64,000 nt of DNA from Sarcocystis neurona (taxonomy: Eukaryota; Apicomplexa; Conoidasida; Eucoccidiorida; Sarcocystidae), in the NCBI GenBank assembly GCA_000727475.1, contig KL647296.1, positions 2,470,845-2,534,844 on the forward strand, read 5' to 3'. The notes under the pieces were generated by a model. The model ran no database searches. It saw only the letters and a program-made list of their open reading frames with translations, and had not been told where the DNA came from. A program made the position numbers and the translations under genes. How positions within the stretch are numbered: position 1 is the stretch's first letter; each line of letters begins with the position of its first letter. Positions 11,268-23,600 of this stretch are shown one piece after another.

Positions 11268-11553
11268 CGTGAGGTGCCTGCTATAGATCTGCTTCTCTCT
11301 CTACAAGTATATTACACAAGCGGCGATGTTGATAGACCAGTAGCAGCAAAGCAGGTATGTGTGCTGCTGCGGCTTTTCCCTCTTTTCCCGCCCTCTTCTG
11401 ATGTCTTTTCTGCTTCATCCCCGGCGTTGCTGCTGCTGCTGCTTGATTTTCATATCGCAGCGATGCTGATGCTTCTTCTGCTTGCTCTTCTCTTCTACGC
11501 CTGAACAGGTGGCCGCTTCCCCTTTGTTAGTGGATTTCTATAGAAAGATTTAA
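11268..11553 (+). CDS. Candidate plus-strand two-exon 3' end
   Basis: Exon 11268..11354 follows acceptor GATCAG and ends at donor CAG|GTATGT, giving 29 codons (REVPAIDLLLSLQVYYTSGD, RPVAAKQ). After a 154-base intron with a plus-strand pyrimidine run and acceptor GAACAG, exon 11509..11553 adds VAASPLLVDFYRKI and a TAA. The phase is 0. The intron read on minus is also open (charged, A-rich), so the alternative is a minus-strand exon. It would lie nested within the large minus-strand unit. No family recognised. Confidence 0.3.
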
Positions 11554-11576
11554 GGACGTGGCCTTTACACACCTAC

Positions 11577-11672
11577 TCGCACAACTTCGTTTCTTCCCGC
11601 GAACGGAGCAAAACTCGAGAAACAAAAAACTCTCCCGCTGCTCTTGCTTCGTTTCAAAGGTCATGCAGCCGC
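11577..11672 (-). CDS. Filamin repeat 2, exon 4 (likely)
   Basis: 96 bases: two bases, 31 codons and one base. The acceptor is GTGAAG and the donor GCGA|GTAGGT. It encodes [11 protein letters not shown], then [17 protein letters not shown], in the place of the last strand of a filamin repeat. Phase 1 out matches the arrangement at the end of repeat 1. The acceptor context is TATA-rich rather than pyrimidine-rich. Confidence 0.5.
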
Positions 11673-14600
11673 CTTCACACACATATACATATGTATACAT
11701 AGAGAGAGAAAGAGACTCACGCACACGCACATACACAGATGAAATATGTATGGATAGATGGGTAGACAAATATATACATATATACACACACAAGCAGATG
11801 CTCGTTCATTTATATATATACATATATATACAGAGAGAGAAAGACTCCAGCAGATCTTCCTTCACATATATAGAGAGAGAGAAGGAGAAGGAGTGACCGA
11901 ATCAGACGCACATTGACATATATATATATATATATACATGTAGGTGTGCGATTGCCTATGTGCATATATACATATACGTATATGTGTATGTATATCGACG
12001 TGTGGACGTACATCTACGAATAGACACTACTTTTGTGCACATTTATGTGTATATATGTGTATATATATGTATCTATAGAGATAGAGAATGAGTTAAATAC
12101 AGAAATATAGGCGTACAATACACGCGTGCATATAGATAGAGAGACGCTGGGGTACGGGGACGAGACTGGTCGAGGCAGCAGAGAGGGTCCCCTGTCTCTT
12201 CTCCGTCCAGATAAAGAGTCCGCGTCTCCCGCAGCCGCATTTCCTCGTTTTTGGAAGAACAGAGGGCGGAAAAAGAAGACGAAGACAGAGAGACAAAACG
12301 GGAGAGAGGGGGAGGAGAAGACCCCCGGATAAATGGAAGAAGTGCGCGTTTCCCTCAATATCGTCTGACGAAGAGGGGGACGTGTGTGCTTTCGAGGAAT
12401 TTTCACGTAGATACACAAACTTCCACGTGCCGGGGGGATGGCGGCTGTCAGAGCGGAACAGCAAGAGAAGAACGTCTTTCACCACTAGTGTTTTCCCCCG
12501 TGTGAGGGTAAAACGTCCGTTTCTCTCTTTTCTTTTCCCCTTCTTCTCTCTGTTTTTATGTCGCTTCCTTTTCTTCTTGTGCATCCTTTCCTTTCTCTTC
12601 CGCCTTTGTGCCTTTTTTGTTTGATCCTTTACTTCTTCTTCCGCGTGTCCCCTATTTCGTGTTTCGTCTCTTCTTCGGCTCTCCGTTCCCCTGCTGTCCT
12701 TCTTCGCTCCCTCGTCTCCTCCCCGTGCTGCTGCCGTTGCTGCCTTCCCTTCCTGCGTCCTCGTCTTCCCTCTGCTGCTGCTTCCCGTCCCTTCTCTTCT
12801 TCCCGCCTGTTTTCGCTTCTTCTTCCTCTTCTTGTGCCACTTCGTCTTCCCCTTTCTCCTGTCCTTCGTGCCCCTACCCTACCACCCGTGCGGCAAGCGC
12901 ATTCTGAGTGCCTCCGCCTCCGCTTCAGCGTCTTCCGTCCCCCTTCTGCCGTCCCTTCTGCTGTTCCTTTTCTTCTCTTCTTCTTGCTGTTGTCCCACCT
13001 CTTCTTCCTTGCCCTCTTCGTTGACTTCTTCTTTTCCTCTGCACTGCATCCTTCTCTTCTTCCTCCCCTTCTTCCATCGCTTCTTCTCTTGTGCCCCCCC
13101 CCCCCCGCCCCTTCTCTTTCTGTTTGTCTTATTCGCGTACCGGTGTTTTATGCTTGGAAGGGCGAGCCGTCCTCTACCCTCCTTTTCCTTCCCTTCTTTT
13201 CCTTCTTTTCCTTCCCCTTCGTCTTCTCTTTATCCCCTCCCCTCTCCTTCTGCTTGTGCTTCGTCGGCGTGTCGGCTTCTGACAGCTCCTTTGGAAAGTG
13301 CATGGCCGGATGGGAGACGAAAAACGAGGGAAGAAAGGAGAGCGGGAGAAGCGGAAAAGAAGAGGAAAGCGGCAAAACAAAACGTACATGAAGACAAACG
13401 AAGAGAAAAGGAAGGCAGGCAACGAAACAGCCGGGTTTGAGAGTGTAATAATACCTTTTGACATCGTTGCCGTGTGCGTCGCGTAGCTGCACGAAGACCT
13501 CCTGCAGCAGAGATGAAGAGAAGCGGAAGAGGAAAACAATCAAAACAGGGAAAAGAGAGAGGAGAAGAAGAAAATCAAAGTAAACAAGAAGAGAAGGGAA
13601 GAAAAAGGGAAAAATAAAGAAAGCAGAAAAACAAGAAGAGAAAGGCGGAAGAGATGCCGGAGAAGCGAAAGGAAGACCAGACTGCCTCCCACAAATCGAC
13701 TCGCTGGCGCAACTTCCCCGTAAATATCCGCACAAGAAAAGTTCATTTCCCGTCGCATATACTTATAATACACGTAGACTGCAGTAAACTTGTAAACCTG
13801 CGCAATAGACGTACGTATATTTAGTTTCTGCGGTGTCAACATTCATGTGCATATACATATGTATATACATACATATATATGTATACGCCGATAGACACGC
13901 ATAGGTTTATACAAAGATATACACATATATATATATGTGAGTATATATATGTGTATGTAGACAATACTATATACATAGATGTGTACGTATACATATACAG
14001 ATGTGTATATATATGTATACATGCAGATACATATATAGAAAGACAGGTAGATAGAAGATATGTGTGTATATATATGCATATATGCAGATATATATATATA
14101 TATAAAGACAGATAGATTGAAGATATGTGTATATACATGCATATATGCAGATATATATATATATAAAGACAGATAGGTAGAAGATATGTGTATATTTATG
14201 TATATATGCAGATACATATATAGAAAGACAGATAGATAGACAAACAGCTATGTGTGTGTGGATCTCTTGTGAACCTTGGTAAGTATGCGATATCCATACT
14301 GTTTACATATATATATATATATACGTAGAGAGAGACAGAGAAGGTGAGAGATAAATAGAGATGAAGAATGAAAAAGGAAGGGAGAGAGGAACAGCAAGAA
14401 AGAGAAAAAAGCAGCAAGAAAGAGAAAAAGACAGCACGAGGGGAAGAGAGATAAAATGAGAGCAAACACAAGTGATATCCCCGTCTGCCTCTTCCTCTCT
14501 GTTATTATTCTCCTTGCTTTTTTCCGCTTTCTCTGTCCCTCTCCTTTTCTATCTGTCTCTGTCTCTACCACGACGGCCAAGTTAGTCCACATACGCCCAC

Positions 14601-17600
14601 ATATGTATACACCTAACTTGTGTATAAGCACACGTACATATATATGAATACAAACAGGCCGTCACATACATATAGACGTACAAATACAAATAAAAATACA
14701 CACGCGGACGTATCTCTAAGTACGTGAATATGAATATATAAATATGCACGCCTACACGCAAAAAACATATACACGCATATACTCGCAGACATACATATAT
14801 GGACGTAGATAGACAGAGACACGAGACGAGTCCTAAGTGAAGAAGTGGAGGGGAGAAGAGAAATGAAATGCGTCTATGAAAAGTTGTATCTGCTTTGAAG
14901 AAGAGGGCGACACTCCTCACATTCACTTCTCCGTTTCTCGCGAAGCTCTGCACGCCGGCTCCGTAGATGCGACACCGACTCGGGCAGACTGCCCCTGCAT
15001 TGACCTCCACTTGGTACGGAGACTCTGCAGAAAAGAAGCAGCAAAATTGGGAAGAAAAAGAGAGACACAAAAAAAAGGGTCAGAGACAGAACGAAGTGAT
15101 CCACAGAAAGCGAAAGTGAGAGGGACAGCAAGAATACACAGAAACGGGAAGGAAGGGAAACGAGGAAAAGGGAGGAAAACGGAGAGAAAAAGACGGGAGA
15201 AAAAGAAGAAGACGAAAAAGAAGAAGAAGACGAAGAAGACGAAAAAGAAGAAGAAAATACAGAAGAAGAAAAGGGGATCTCAAAATCGACGTCCCTCTGC
15301 TACCACATAAGGACACACACACAAAGATATATATATATATACTACGGTCACACGTATGTATATTGTGACTCTACAGAATTACATCAATATATAATAATAC
15401 ATATATATATTTATATATAGAGAAAGATACTTATATATATGTATACATACAAAAATATAGACATATATATATAGAGGGGTAGATATATATGGTATAGGAG
15501 TGTCTAAGTTTAGTGGGGTGCAGTACAGCCACAGTAGAATATTACTTCTTGTCAATATACATTATATAGTAGCACACTATTATATATATATATATATGTA
15601 CGCATACACACATATATATCCATATATATGTATAATATACCAGTGCTCACGTATGATAGAACGCTATACAGCCATAGTAGAAAATGACTTCTTGCCAATG
15701 TTACATTATATAGTAACATATATATATATAAAGACAGAGAGACACGGTAGTATGGTCGTTTCAAATAACGTCATATAGTCAACCTCGAGTATTATTTGTT
15801 GTCCGCACTGCTGGACAAAGTCGCATATGTATGCAAATATATGAAGGCATGCAACAGAGTCATCCTTCCATTTGCTGGGAGGAAACCAGATATATACGTA
15901 GTGTTTAAGGCTGGAGAATTTCGTCCTACCACACACTTTCTTCTTACCTAACGCAAGGCAATAGTCTGTGTATCTCGTATGTACCTCTGTTCACGTTTCT
16001 TATTCATTCCCAGGACACAGCGGTCTACAAGACTATATACATATATATTGCAAGGGTATGTGGTCGTATTCCCAAGTACATACACACACACATATATAAT
16101 AGGATATAAATATACTGTCAAGCGCAGGCATGTTAAGACACGTATTCTTCTTATAACGCAGTCTATAATAATATATATATACGTATGTCCATACTAAGAC
16201 CCCGCGTCTTCCACTGGACAGTATATGATATCTGTGTACATGCATATATATATATATATATATGTGTATGGCCTAAGGCGACACATTTATATTAGCTCTG
16301 CAAAGCAGTGTCTATTGATATACGTATTTCTGCGTATATACGCACCTGTACACATACACACATATATATAGATATATGTAGATAGAGGGGAATGTAACGT
16401 AGGGATAGGAGAACAGTATTTCACCCCGCCATATTCCGCAGTGTTAACGTGCATATATATACACATATATATGTATAAATTTTGTAACGGTCTAGACTTA
16501 CACTACCACATAGTTTCTACCCAGCATATAATATTAAAATATATATAGTGTAAAGCTATACATCTAGATATCTACATATATATATACGCTATAGACTCAT
16601 ATATATATATATATACATATATAATGTAACGCTATAGACATATATATATATATACATATATTTATGTAATGTAACGTTATAGACTCAATCAAATATATAT
16701 ATATATATATATATATAGTGTAACGCTATAGACTCATAGACTCAAAGAGTGTATATATATAATTCTATATAACAATAGTTTTGATTAGGCAATATATGAA
16801 AATATATCCACACAAAATGTGGACCACGTTATGGAAGAGAGTTGCGTAAGTAGGCTCTGTTTCTTCCCCGTTAGAGAGTCGAGGCCCCTCTTCCGTAAAG
16901 AGAGTTCCAAGCAGCAGAGCAGCGCCGCAGGCCGAGAGAAGGAGAAGAAAACAAGAAGGGAGTGCGAGACATCAGCGAGAAAAAAGAAGAAGAGGAAAAG
17001 GAAGAAAAAGGGAAAATGAGAGAAAAAGAGAAGAGAAGGAGAATTTGAGAAGTGGACGGCGCGTCGTCGCGTTGTGGCGCCGCGGGGGGGAGATATACGG
17101 AGAGAAAATCGGCGCAAGTGAGAGGGGAAGTTCCCCCTTCTGGAGAAGAAGTTCGGAAAACTTCCAAGCAGGAAACTCAAAAAAAAGAATTCCCGGATAA
17201 TAAGCCGCACGAAAAAAAATTTTCCACGCGTGTCTTCTTCCCTTCGGCAGGGGCAGAAAAAGAGAAGCGAAGCGGATGAGAAGAGAAGACATTCGCAGAG
17301 GGACTTCCACACAGCAAAGCGAGACACGTGTAAGAAGGCAGTTTCACAGAAAAAGAAGAAATGTAGATATATGTCCCCCCATAAATACAGAGAGAAGCGT
17401 AGACAGACGAAATATATATGTGTGCGTGTCTACAGGTATATATATATGTTTGTACGCGTATAGAAAATGACTGGCAGATGTATCGTATATATATGATACA
17501 TCTACACATCCACGTAGAGGGCGAGAGACGGAGAACGAGAGACACACATATACTGCTTTCTTGTATATTCATGTGAAGACAGATATATATACATATGTAC

Positions 17601-20600
17601 GGATGCATATGCGTTACACAGAGGTATATATATACACACATATATTAACTAAACATGTGTATATATATGTGTATAGAGAGAGGGAGATGTACGCGTTAAC
17701 ATATGGAGATTTAAGTACATTGAACGAAGAAAAAGATACAGACAGAGTGTATATATATGGGTGTATGCAGACGGAAAGACAGAGAAATAGACATTGGATA
17801 TAGACCTGTTCTTGAAGAGATATATATATGTGCAGAGAGGGAGGAAGAGAACAAGCAATGCAGAGATAGACAGAGAGAGAAGAGAAAGATATGGGCCGAT
17901 ATATGTATCTGCGTATGTATACGTGCAGGTGTGTGGATACGTGGATGTGCATGTATGTGAGGATTGATGATTTTCCGGCGAAAAAGAAGAGAGAACTGAA
18001 GTGGCAAGAAGAAATTCTATAAATGAAGAAAACTCACTCCCGACAAGGTGGCAGTCGTCCAAGTAAATCCACAACGTATGCGGCACCGCTCTTGTGCAGT
18101 AGTACGAGACCTACGGAACCCGCAAAAAGTGCAGCAGCAGCAACAGCAACGTGAACAGCAGCAGCAACGGCAACAGCGGCAGCAGAGCAAACAGCAGCAG
18201 CAGAGCAAACAGCAGCAGCAGAGCAAACAGCAGCAGCAGAGCAAACAGCGGCAGCAACGGCAGCAGCAGAACAAAGAGCAGCAGCAGAGCAAGCAGGAGC
18301 GGCAGAAGAAACAACAACAGCAAACGGCCGCAGCAGACCCAACAGCAACAGCAAACGGCAGTAGCAGAATAAACAGCAGCAGCAGCCGGACAAACAGCAA
18401 CAGCACAAGAAACAGCAATACCACATGCAACAGCTACAGCACAAGAAACAGCAACAGAACAGGCAGCAGCAGCGTTCACAGCACGTCGCTCGCAGGATAG
18501 TCAGCAGTTGCTGCTCCCCCACCGCCGCCCGGCCCGCCGAAGCCATCCGAACGAATCCCGCAGCAGCAGCAGCAGAGTCGAAGAATCGCAGCAGCAGCAA
18601 GACCAGCAGCTGCAGCAGAAGAGTAGAAAAGCAGCTGTCTTGCAGCGCTTCGTCCACATATGATAAACTTCACCGCGGGCAAATGTCTACCAGGGAAAAA
18701 ACAAGTCATGTGCACGCAGACAGAGACACACATTCACATATATATATGTGTATGTGTGTATAGCTGTACCGAGGTCACACATGCATAGAGAGACCCATAT
18801 TAGTAGAGGTATACGTATGAATGTGCCTGCAACGACAGAAATATATGTACGCACATGTGTGTATCTATATTTGTGCTGGAAACTTTCACGTAGACGTGCA
18901 TATGTGTCTATGGAAGGTGGGCTGCGGGCAGGCTCACAGCTAAATACTTCAAAGAACAGAAACAGAGAGAGAGAACAAGATAGGGATATGTATATATGTA
19001 TACACACATACCTTCATATGCGTGTAGAGGGGCGTCGGTGCAGGTGTGTGTGTATATAAACATACAAATGAAGAAGAACAGAAAGAAAAAGAACTCACGC
19101 ATACGTACATATATGCAGAGGTATATTACGTACAGGTCCATATGCGGGCACGGAGACTCACACATATATGTGGGTGTAGATGCGTATACATACAAGACGT
19201 AGACACACCACTGCAGATACTACATATCTGTATACAGATTCACACACATATACATATCTGTATGGAAGCACGTGTACACACATATGTACGCACTTGAAAG
19301 GGAGACATACATATATATCTATGTACATATATGTCTATATACGTATATATGTAACCACCTGAAGAGAGAAACACGCATATATGTGTATATATATATGTAT
19401 GTATATGTATATAAATTTATATATATGCATGTATATGTATATATATTTATATATATGTATGTATATGTATATATATTTATATATATGTATGTATATTTAT
19501 ATATATATGTATATATACTTATATACACATATAAATTTATATACATGTATATATATTTGTATATATGTATATATGCATATACATATATATACATATATAT
19601 GTGTATATATATACATATACACGTAACCACGTGAAGAAGCACGTATACACGTATATACATGTATGTAAGAGTATGCGGATTTATATGTACTGAAGTACTG
19701 CCATACACATGCGTACTCAGTCAACACACAGACACGGCGACACAAACGAGAACGAAGCCCAAGCGGGGAAGAGGAAGAAAAGAGAGAGACAGAGAAGAAA
19801 AGAAGAAGAGCAGAAATTCTGAGTAAAATTACCGTGTAGGTTCCATCGCCGTGGTCGTAGACGTGGGCATCGCAACTGCCTTGCCGAAGATGCGCAGACC
19901 TCTGCGAGAAGAACAGAGTCCCCTGCTGCTGCTGCTGTGCTGCTGCTGCTGTTGCTGCTGCTGTTGCTGTTACTGATGCTGCCTCCGGGTCCTCTGCCTT
20001 TGCCGCCTCGCCCTGTGGAGCGCCCAGCTGCTGCTGGTGCTCCTCCCCCGTCCTGCAGCTGCTGCTGCTGCTGGGTGGGAAGGCGGCTGGTGCGTCGCTC
20101 TGTAAGAACGCGCTGAAGCGTGTCCCGCCTCTGCGGACGAAGGAACCGTCCGCGTAGACGCTCTGCACCCGAAACTGCAGCAGCAGCGACGGTTGCAGCA
20201 GCAGCAGCGATGGTTGCAGCAGGGGCAGCAGCGATGGTTGCAGCAGGGGCAGCAGCGATGGTTGCAGCAGGGCAGCAGCAATGGTTGCAGCAGGGCAGCA
20301 GCAATGGTTGCAGCAGGGCAGCAGCAATGGTTGCAGCAGGGCAGCAGCAATGGTAGCAGCAGGGCAGCAGCAATGGTAGCANNNNNNNNNNNNNNNNNNN
20401 NNNNNNNNNNNNNNNNNNNNNNNNNNNNNNNNNNNNNNNNNNNNNNNNNNNNNNNNNNNNNNNNNNNNNNNNNNNNNNNNNNNNNNNNNNNNNNNNNNNN
20501 NNNNNNNNNNNNNNNNNNNNNNNNNNNNNNNNNNNNNNNNNNNNNNNNNNNNNNNNNNNNNNNNNNNNNNNNNNNNNNNNNNNNNNNNNNNNNNNNNNNN

Positions 20601-23600
20601 NNNNNNNNNNNNNNNNNNNNNNNNNNNNNNNNNNNNNNNNNNNNNNNNNNNNNNNNNNNNNNNNNNNNNNNNNNNNNNNNNNNNNNNNNNNNNNNNNNNN
20701 NNNNNNNNNNNNNNNNNNNNNNNNNNNNNNNNNNNNNNNNNNNNNNNNNNNNNNNNNNNNNNNNNNNNNNNNNNNNNNNNNNNNNNNNNNNNNNNNNNNN
20801 NNNNNNNNNNNNNNNNNNNNNNNNNNNNNNNNNNNNNNNNNNNNNNNNNNNNNNNNNNNNNNNNNNNNNNNNNNNNNNNNNNNNNNNNNNNNNNNNNNNN
20901 NNNNNNNNNNNNNNNNNNNNNNNNNNNNNNNNNNNNNNNNNNNNNNNNNNNNNNNNNNNNNNNNNNNNNNNNNNNNNNNNNNNNNNNNNNNNNNNNNNNN
21001 NNNNNNNNNNNNNNNNNNNNNNNNNNNNNNNNNNGCAGCAGGGCAGCCGCAATGGTTGCAGCAGGGCAGCAGCAATGGTTGCAGCAGGGCAGCAGCAATG
21101 GTTGCAGCAGGGCAGCCGCAATGGTTGCAGCAGGGCAGCCGCAATGGTTGCAGCAGGGCAGCAGCAATGGTTCTAGCAGGGCAGCAGCGATGACTGGAAC
21201 AGCAGCAGCGATGGATGCGACAGCAGCAGTAGCTCAACTTCATCCCCTGTCAGGACGTATTTTCACGCGAGGCTCTGCTTGCTCTCTCCTCTCTACACAC
21301 ACACATCCGTATTCTGTGCTGACCTACGAAGACGAGAATATAAGAGTAGGGAAGGAGGAGTGGAAGTGGTGGTTGTTGTGGAGTCTTCATAGTATCAGTA
21401 GGCGTACTAGTATCAGTGAGGCTCTTATAGTAGTAGTAGTAGTAATAATAGTAGAAGTGACACCTGAAGCACTGGCAGTAGCAACGGTAGTAGTAGTAGC
21501 AGCAGTAGTAGTAGTAGTGACAGTAGTAGTAGTAGTAGTAGGAGATGTAGTAGCATCAGAATAAGTATTAGTAGGCGTAGCTCTAGCAGTTGTAGTAGCA
21601 CCAGTGATAGAAGTAATAGTCGTGGTAGTAGTAATAGTAGTTGTAGTAGTAGTAGTAGTGGTAATAGTCGTTCGAGTAGCAGCGCTTCAACTGGTAGTGA
21701 CAGTGTTGATGAAATTGTTGCAGTATTACGAGTAGCAGTTTCATTTATATTATTCATGAAAAGTTAGTGGCAGGCGTTGTAGTCGTGGCAGGAGGAGGAC
21801 CATATTATAGCAGTAATTATCTCAGACCTGGCCTCTGCAGAAAGGCTAAGAATGAGAGGAGAAGAAGGACGAAGAGGAGGAGGAGGAGGAGGAGTAGGCG
21901 GACGTGTGTGGCTGATAGAGTACATGGATATTTGCAGTAGTGTTTGTAGTAGAATATTTGTGGTAGTGGTCGTGGTAGTAGTAGTAGTAGTGGAAGGGAT
22001 CTAAATCTCATGCTATTACCCGCTGCCGTCGCAATATTTGTTGACCTAATGAAGACTTCCATATCATGTTTTGAATACTACCAGCAGCTGTAATATTAGT
22101 AATTCTTCTTCTTCTTGTTGTAGTAGTAGTAGTAGTCGAAGTTTCGAAGAGATCGACGTTGGTGGTCGCTTTTCACTTTCCCCCCTTACATCGTCCCAAA
22201 GGCGCTCCTCTAACAAAAGTCGGTATACAAATATATACAATATCTACAGCCATATATACATATATATATATATAAATATGCAGTATGCGTATATATATAT
22301 ATATACACTGTTTCTGCATATATATATATATAAATATTATATATACTGTATGCATGCACGTTTACGTACATAAGTATATGTGTATCTATGGAGAGGTGTA
22401 GTGTACACTTTTATGTACGTACGCACATGTATACTATATGTATGTATATACATATATGTATATGTGTATACATCCATGTATGTACGTACGTGTATATATA
22501 TATATGTACAGACAGAAATATGTGTGAATATGGGGTCGGGGTCGTCGGTCAGGAGTGCATACAGAGAGACGGAGACAGGGAGACGGAGACGGAAGTGTGG
22601 GGCGCGAAGACAGGGGGAACCTCGCATATATGCCGGTTCCTTCTCCTCCGTCGCTGTGTACAGCTGTTCGTAGATGATGACACATCAATATATCTGCTGC
22701 AGCAGGTGTAAGATAAAGAGAGAATCGTACAGAAAGGGCACCATACATAGATATACACACACATAGGTATATCTTTGCTTGTGCGGGAATATACCTCTAC
22801 CTAGACATGTATATATACGTGGATGTGGCTGCGTATACACGTATATAGGTACATGTGCGTATATATATACACGCATCTCTACATGTATGTATAGGTGTGT
22901 ACACGGGTATACATACGCATATATACACTCAAGGCATCCACGCAAGTTTTCGCAGTTTCATACAGATATATGTGTTCATAACAAGGTGTACGCCAAAACA
23001 CTTCCTTGCTTACATATCTAGAGACAGAAAGAAAGGAAAAGAAATCTCTTACATGTATACGCATATATATATATATAAGTACATAGATGTACACTTATAT
23101 AGAGATATATGTGTTAGAGTACGTATACATATATATATATATAGGTGTTACATAAAAGTGTTCTGCACTATATATATCGATGTATGTATACTAATAGACC
23201 TACGACGAGTTATTTATAAGTATATATACGTGTGTGTGTAGGGCAGCGTTGTATATACGTGTGACCAAAAGAGGGCTCGCAAAATATATGTGCGTGGTCG
23301 ATATACGTAGGATGAGAAAAGTGAGTATATATATCTCAGAAACAGCAGCACATAGACGCCTGCATGCATGCAGACACACCCCTACTGATACACATATCAA
23401 CATATATATATACACGGGGAAGTGACAATTTCTTCGCTGCCGGCGCTGCTGCTGCCACACACGTTCATATATATATATATATATAGATATATATAGATAT
23501 ATGTGAGAATGACTTAATTTTTTGGCTGCTGGTGCTGCTGCTACAAAGATTCCACATACAGACATGTATAAATACACATAAATATATGTATGTGAGAGTG

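Noticed and set aside
19497..21243. Minus-strand frames of about 500-556 codons across the gap
   Set aside because: They are kept open by N bases and a CTG minisatellite. Only the 114-codon filamin exon within them is supported.
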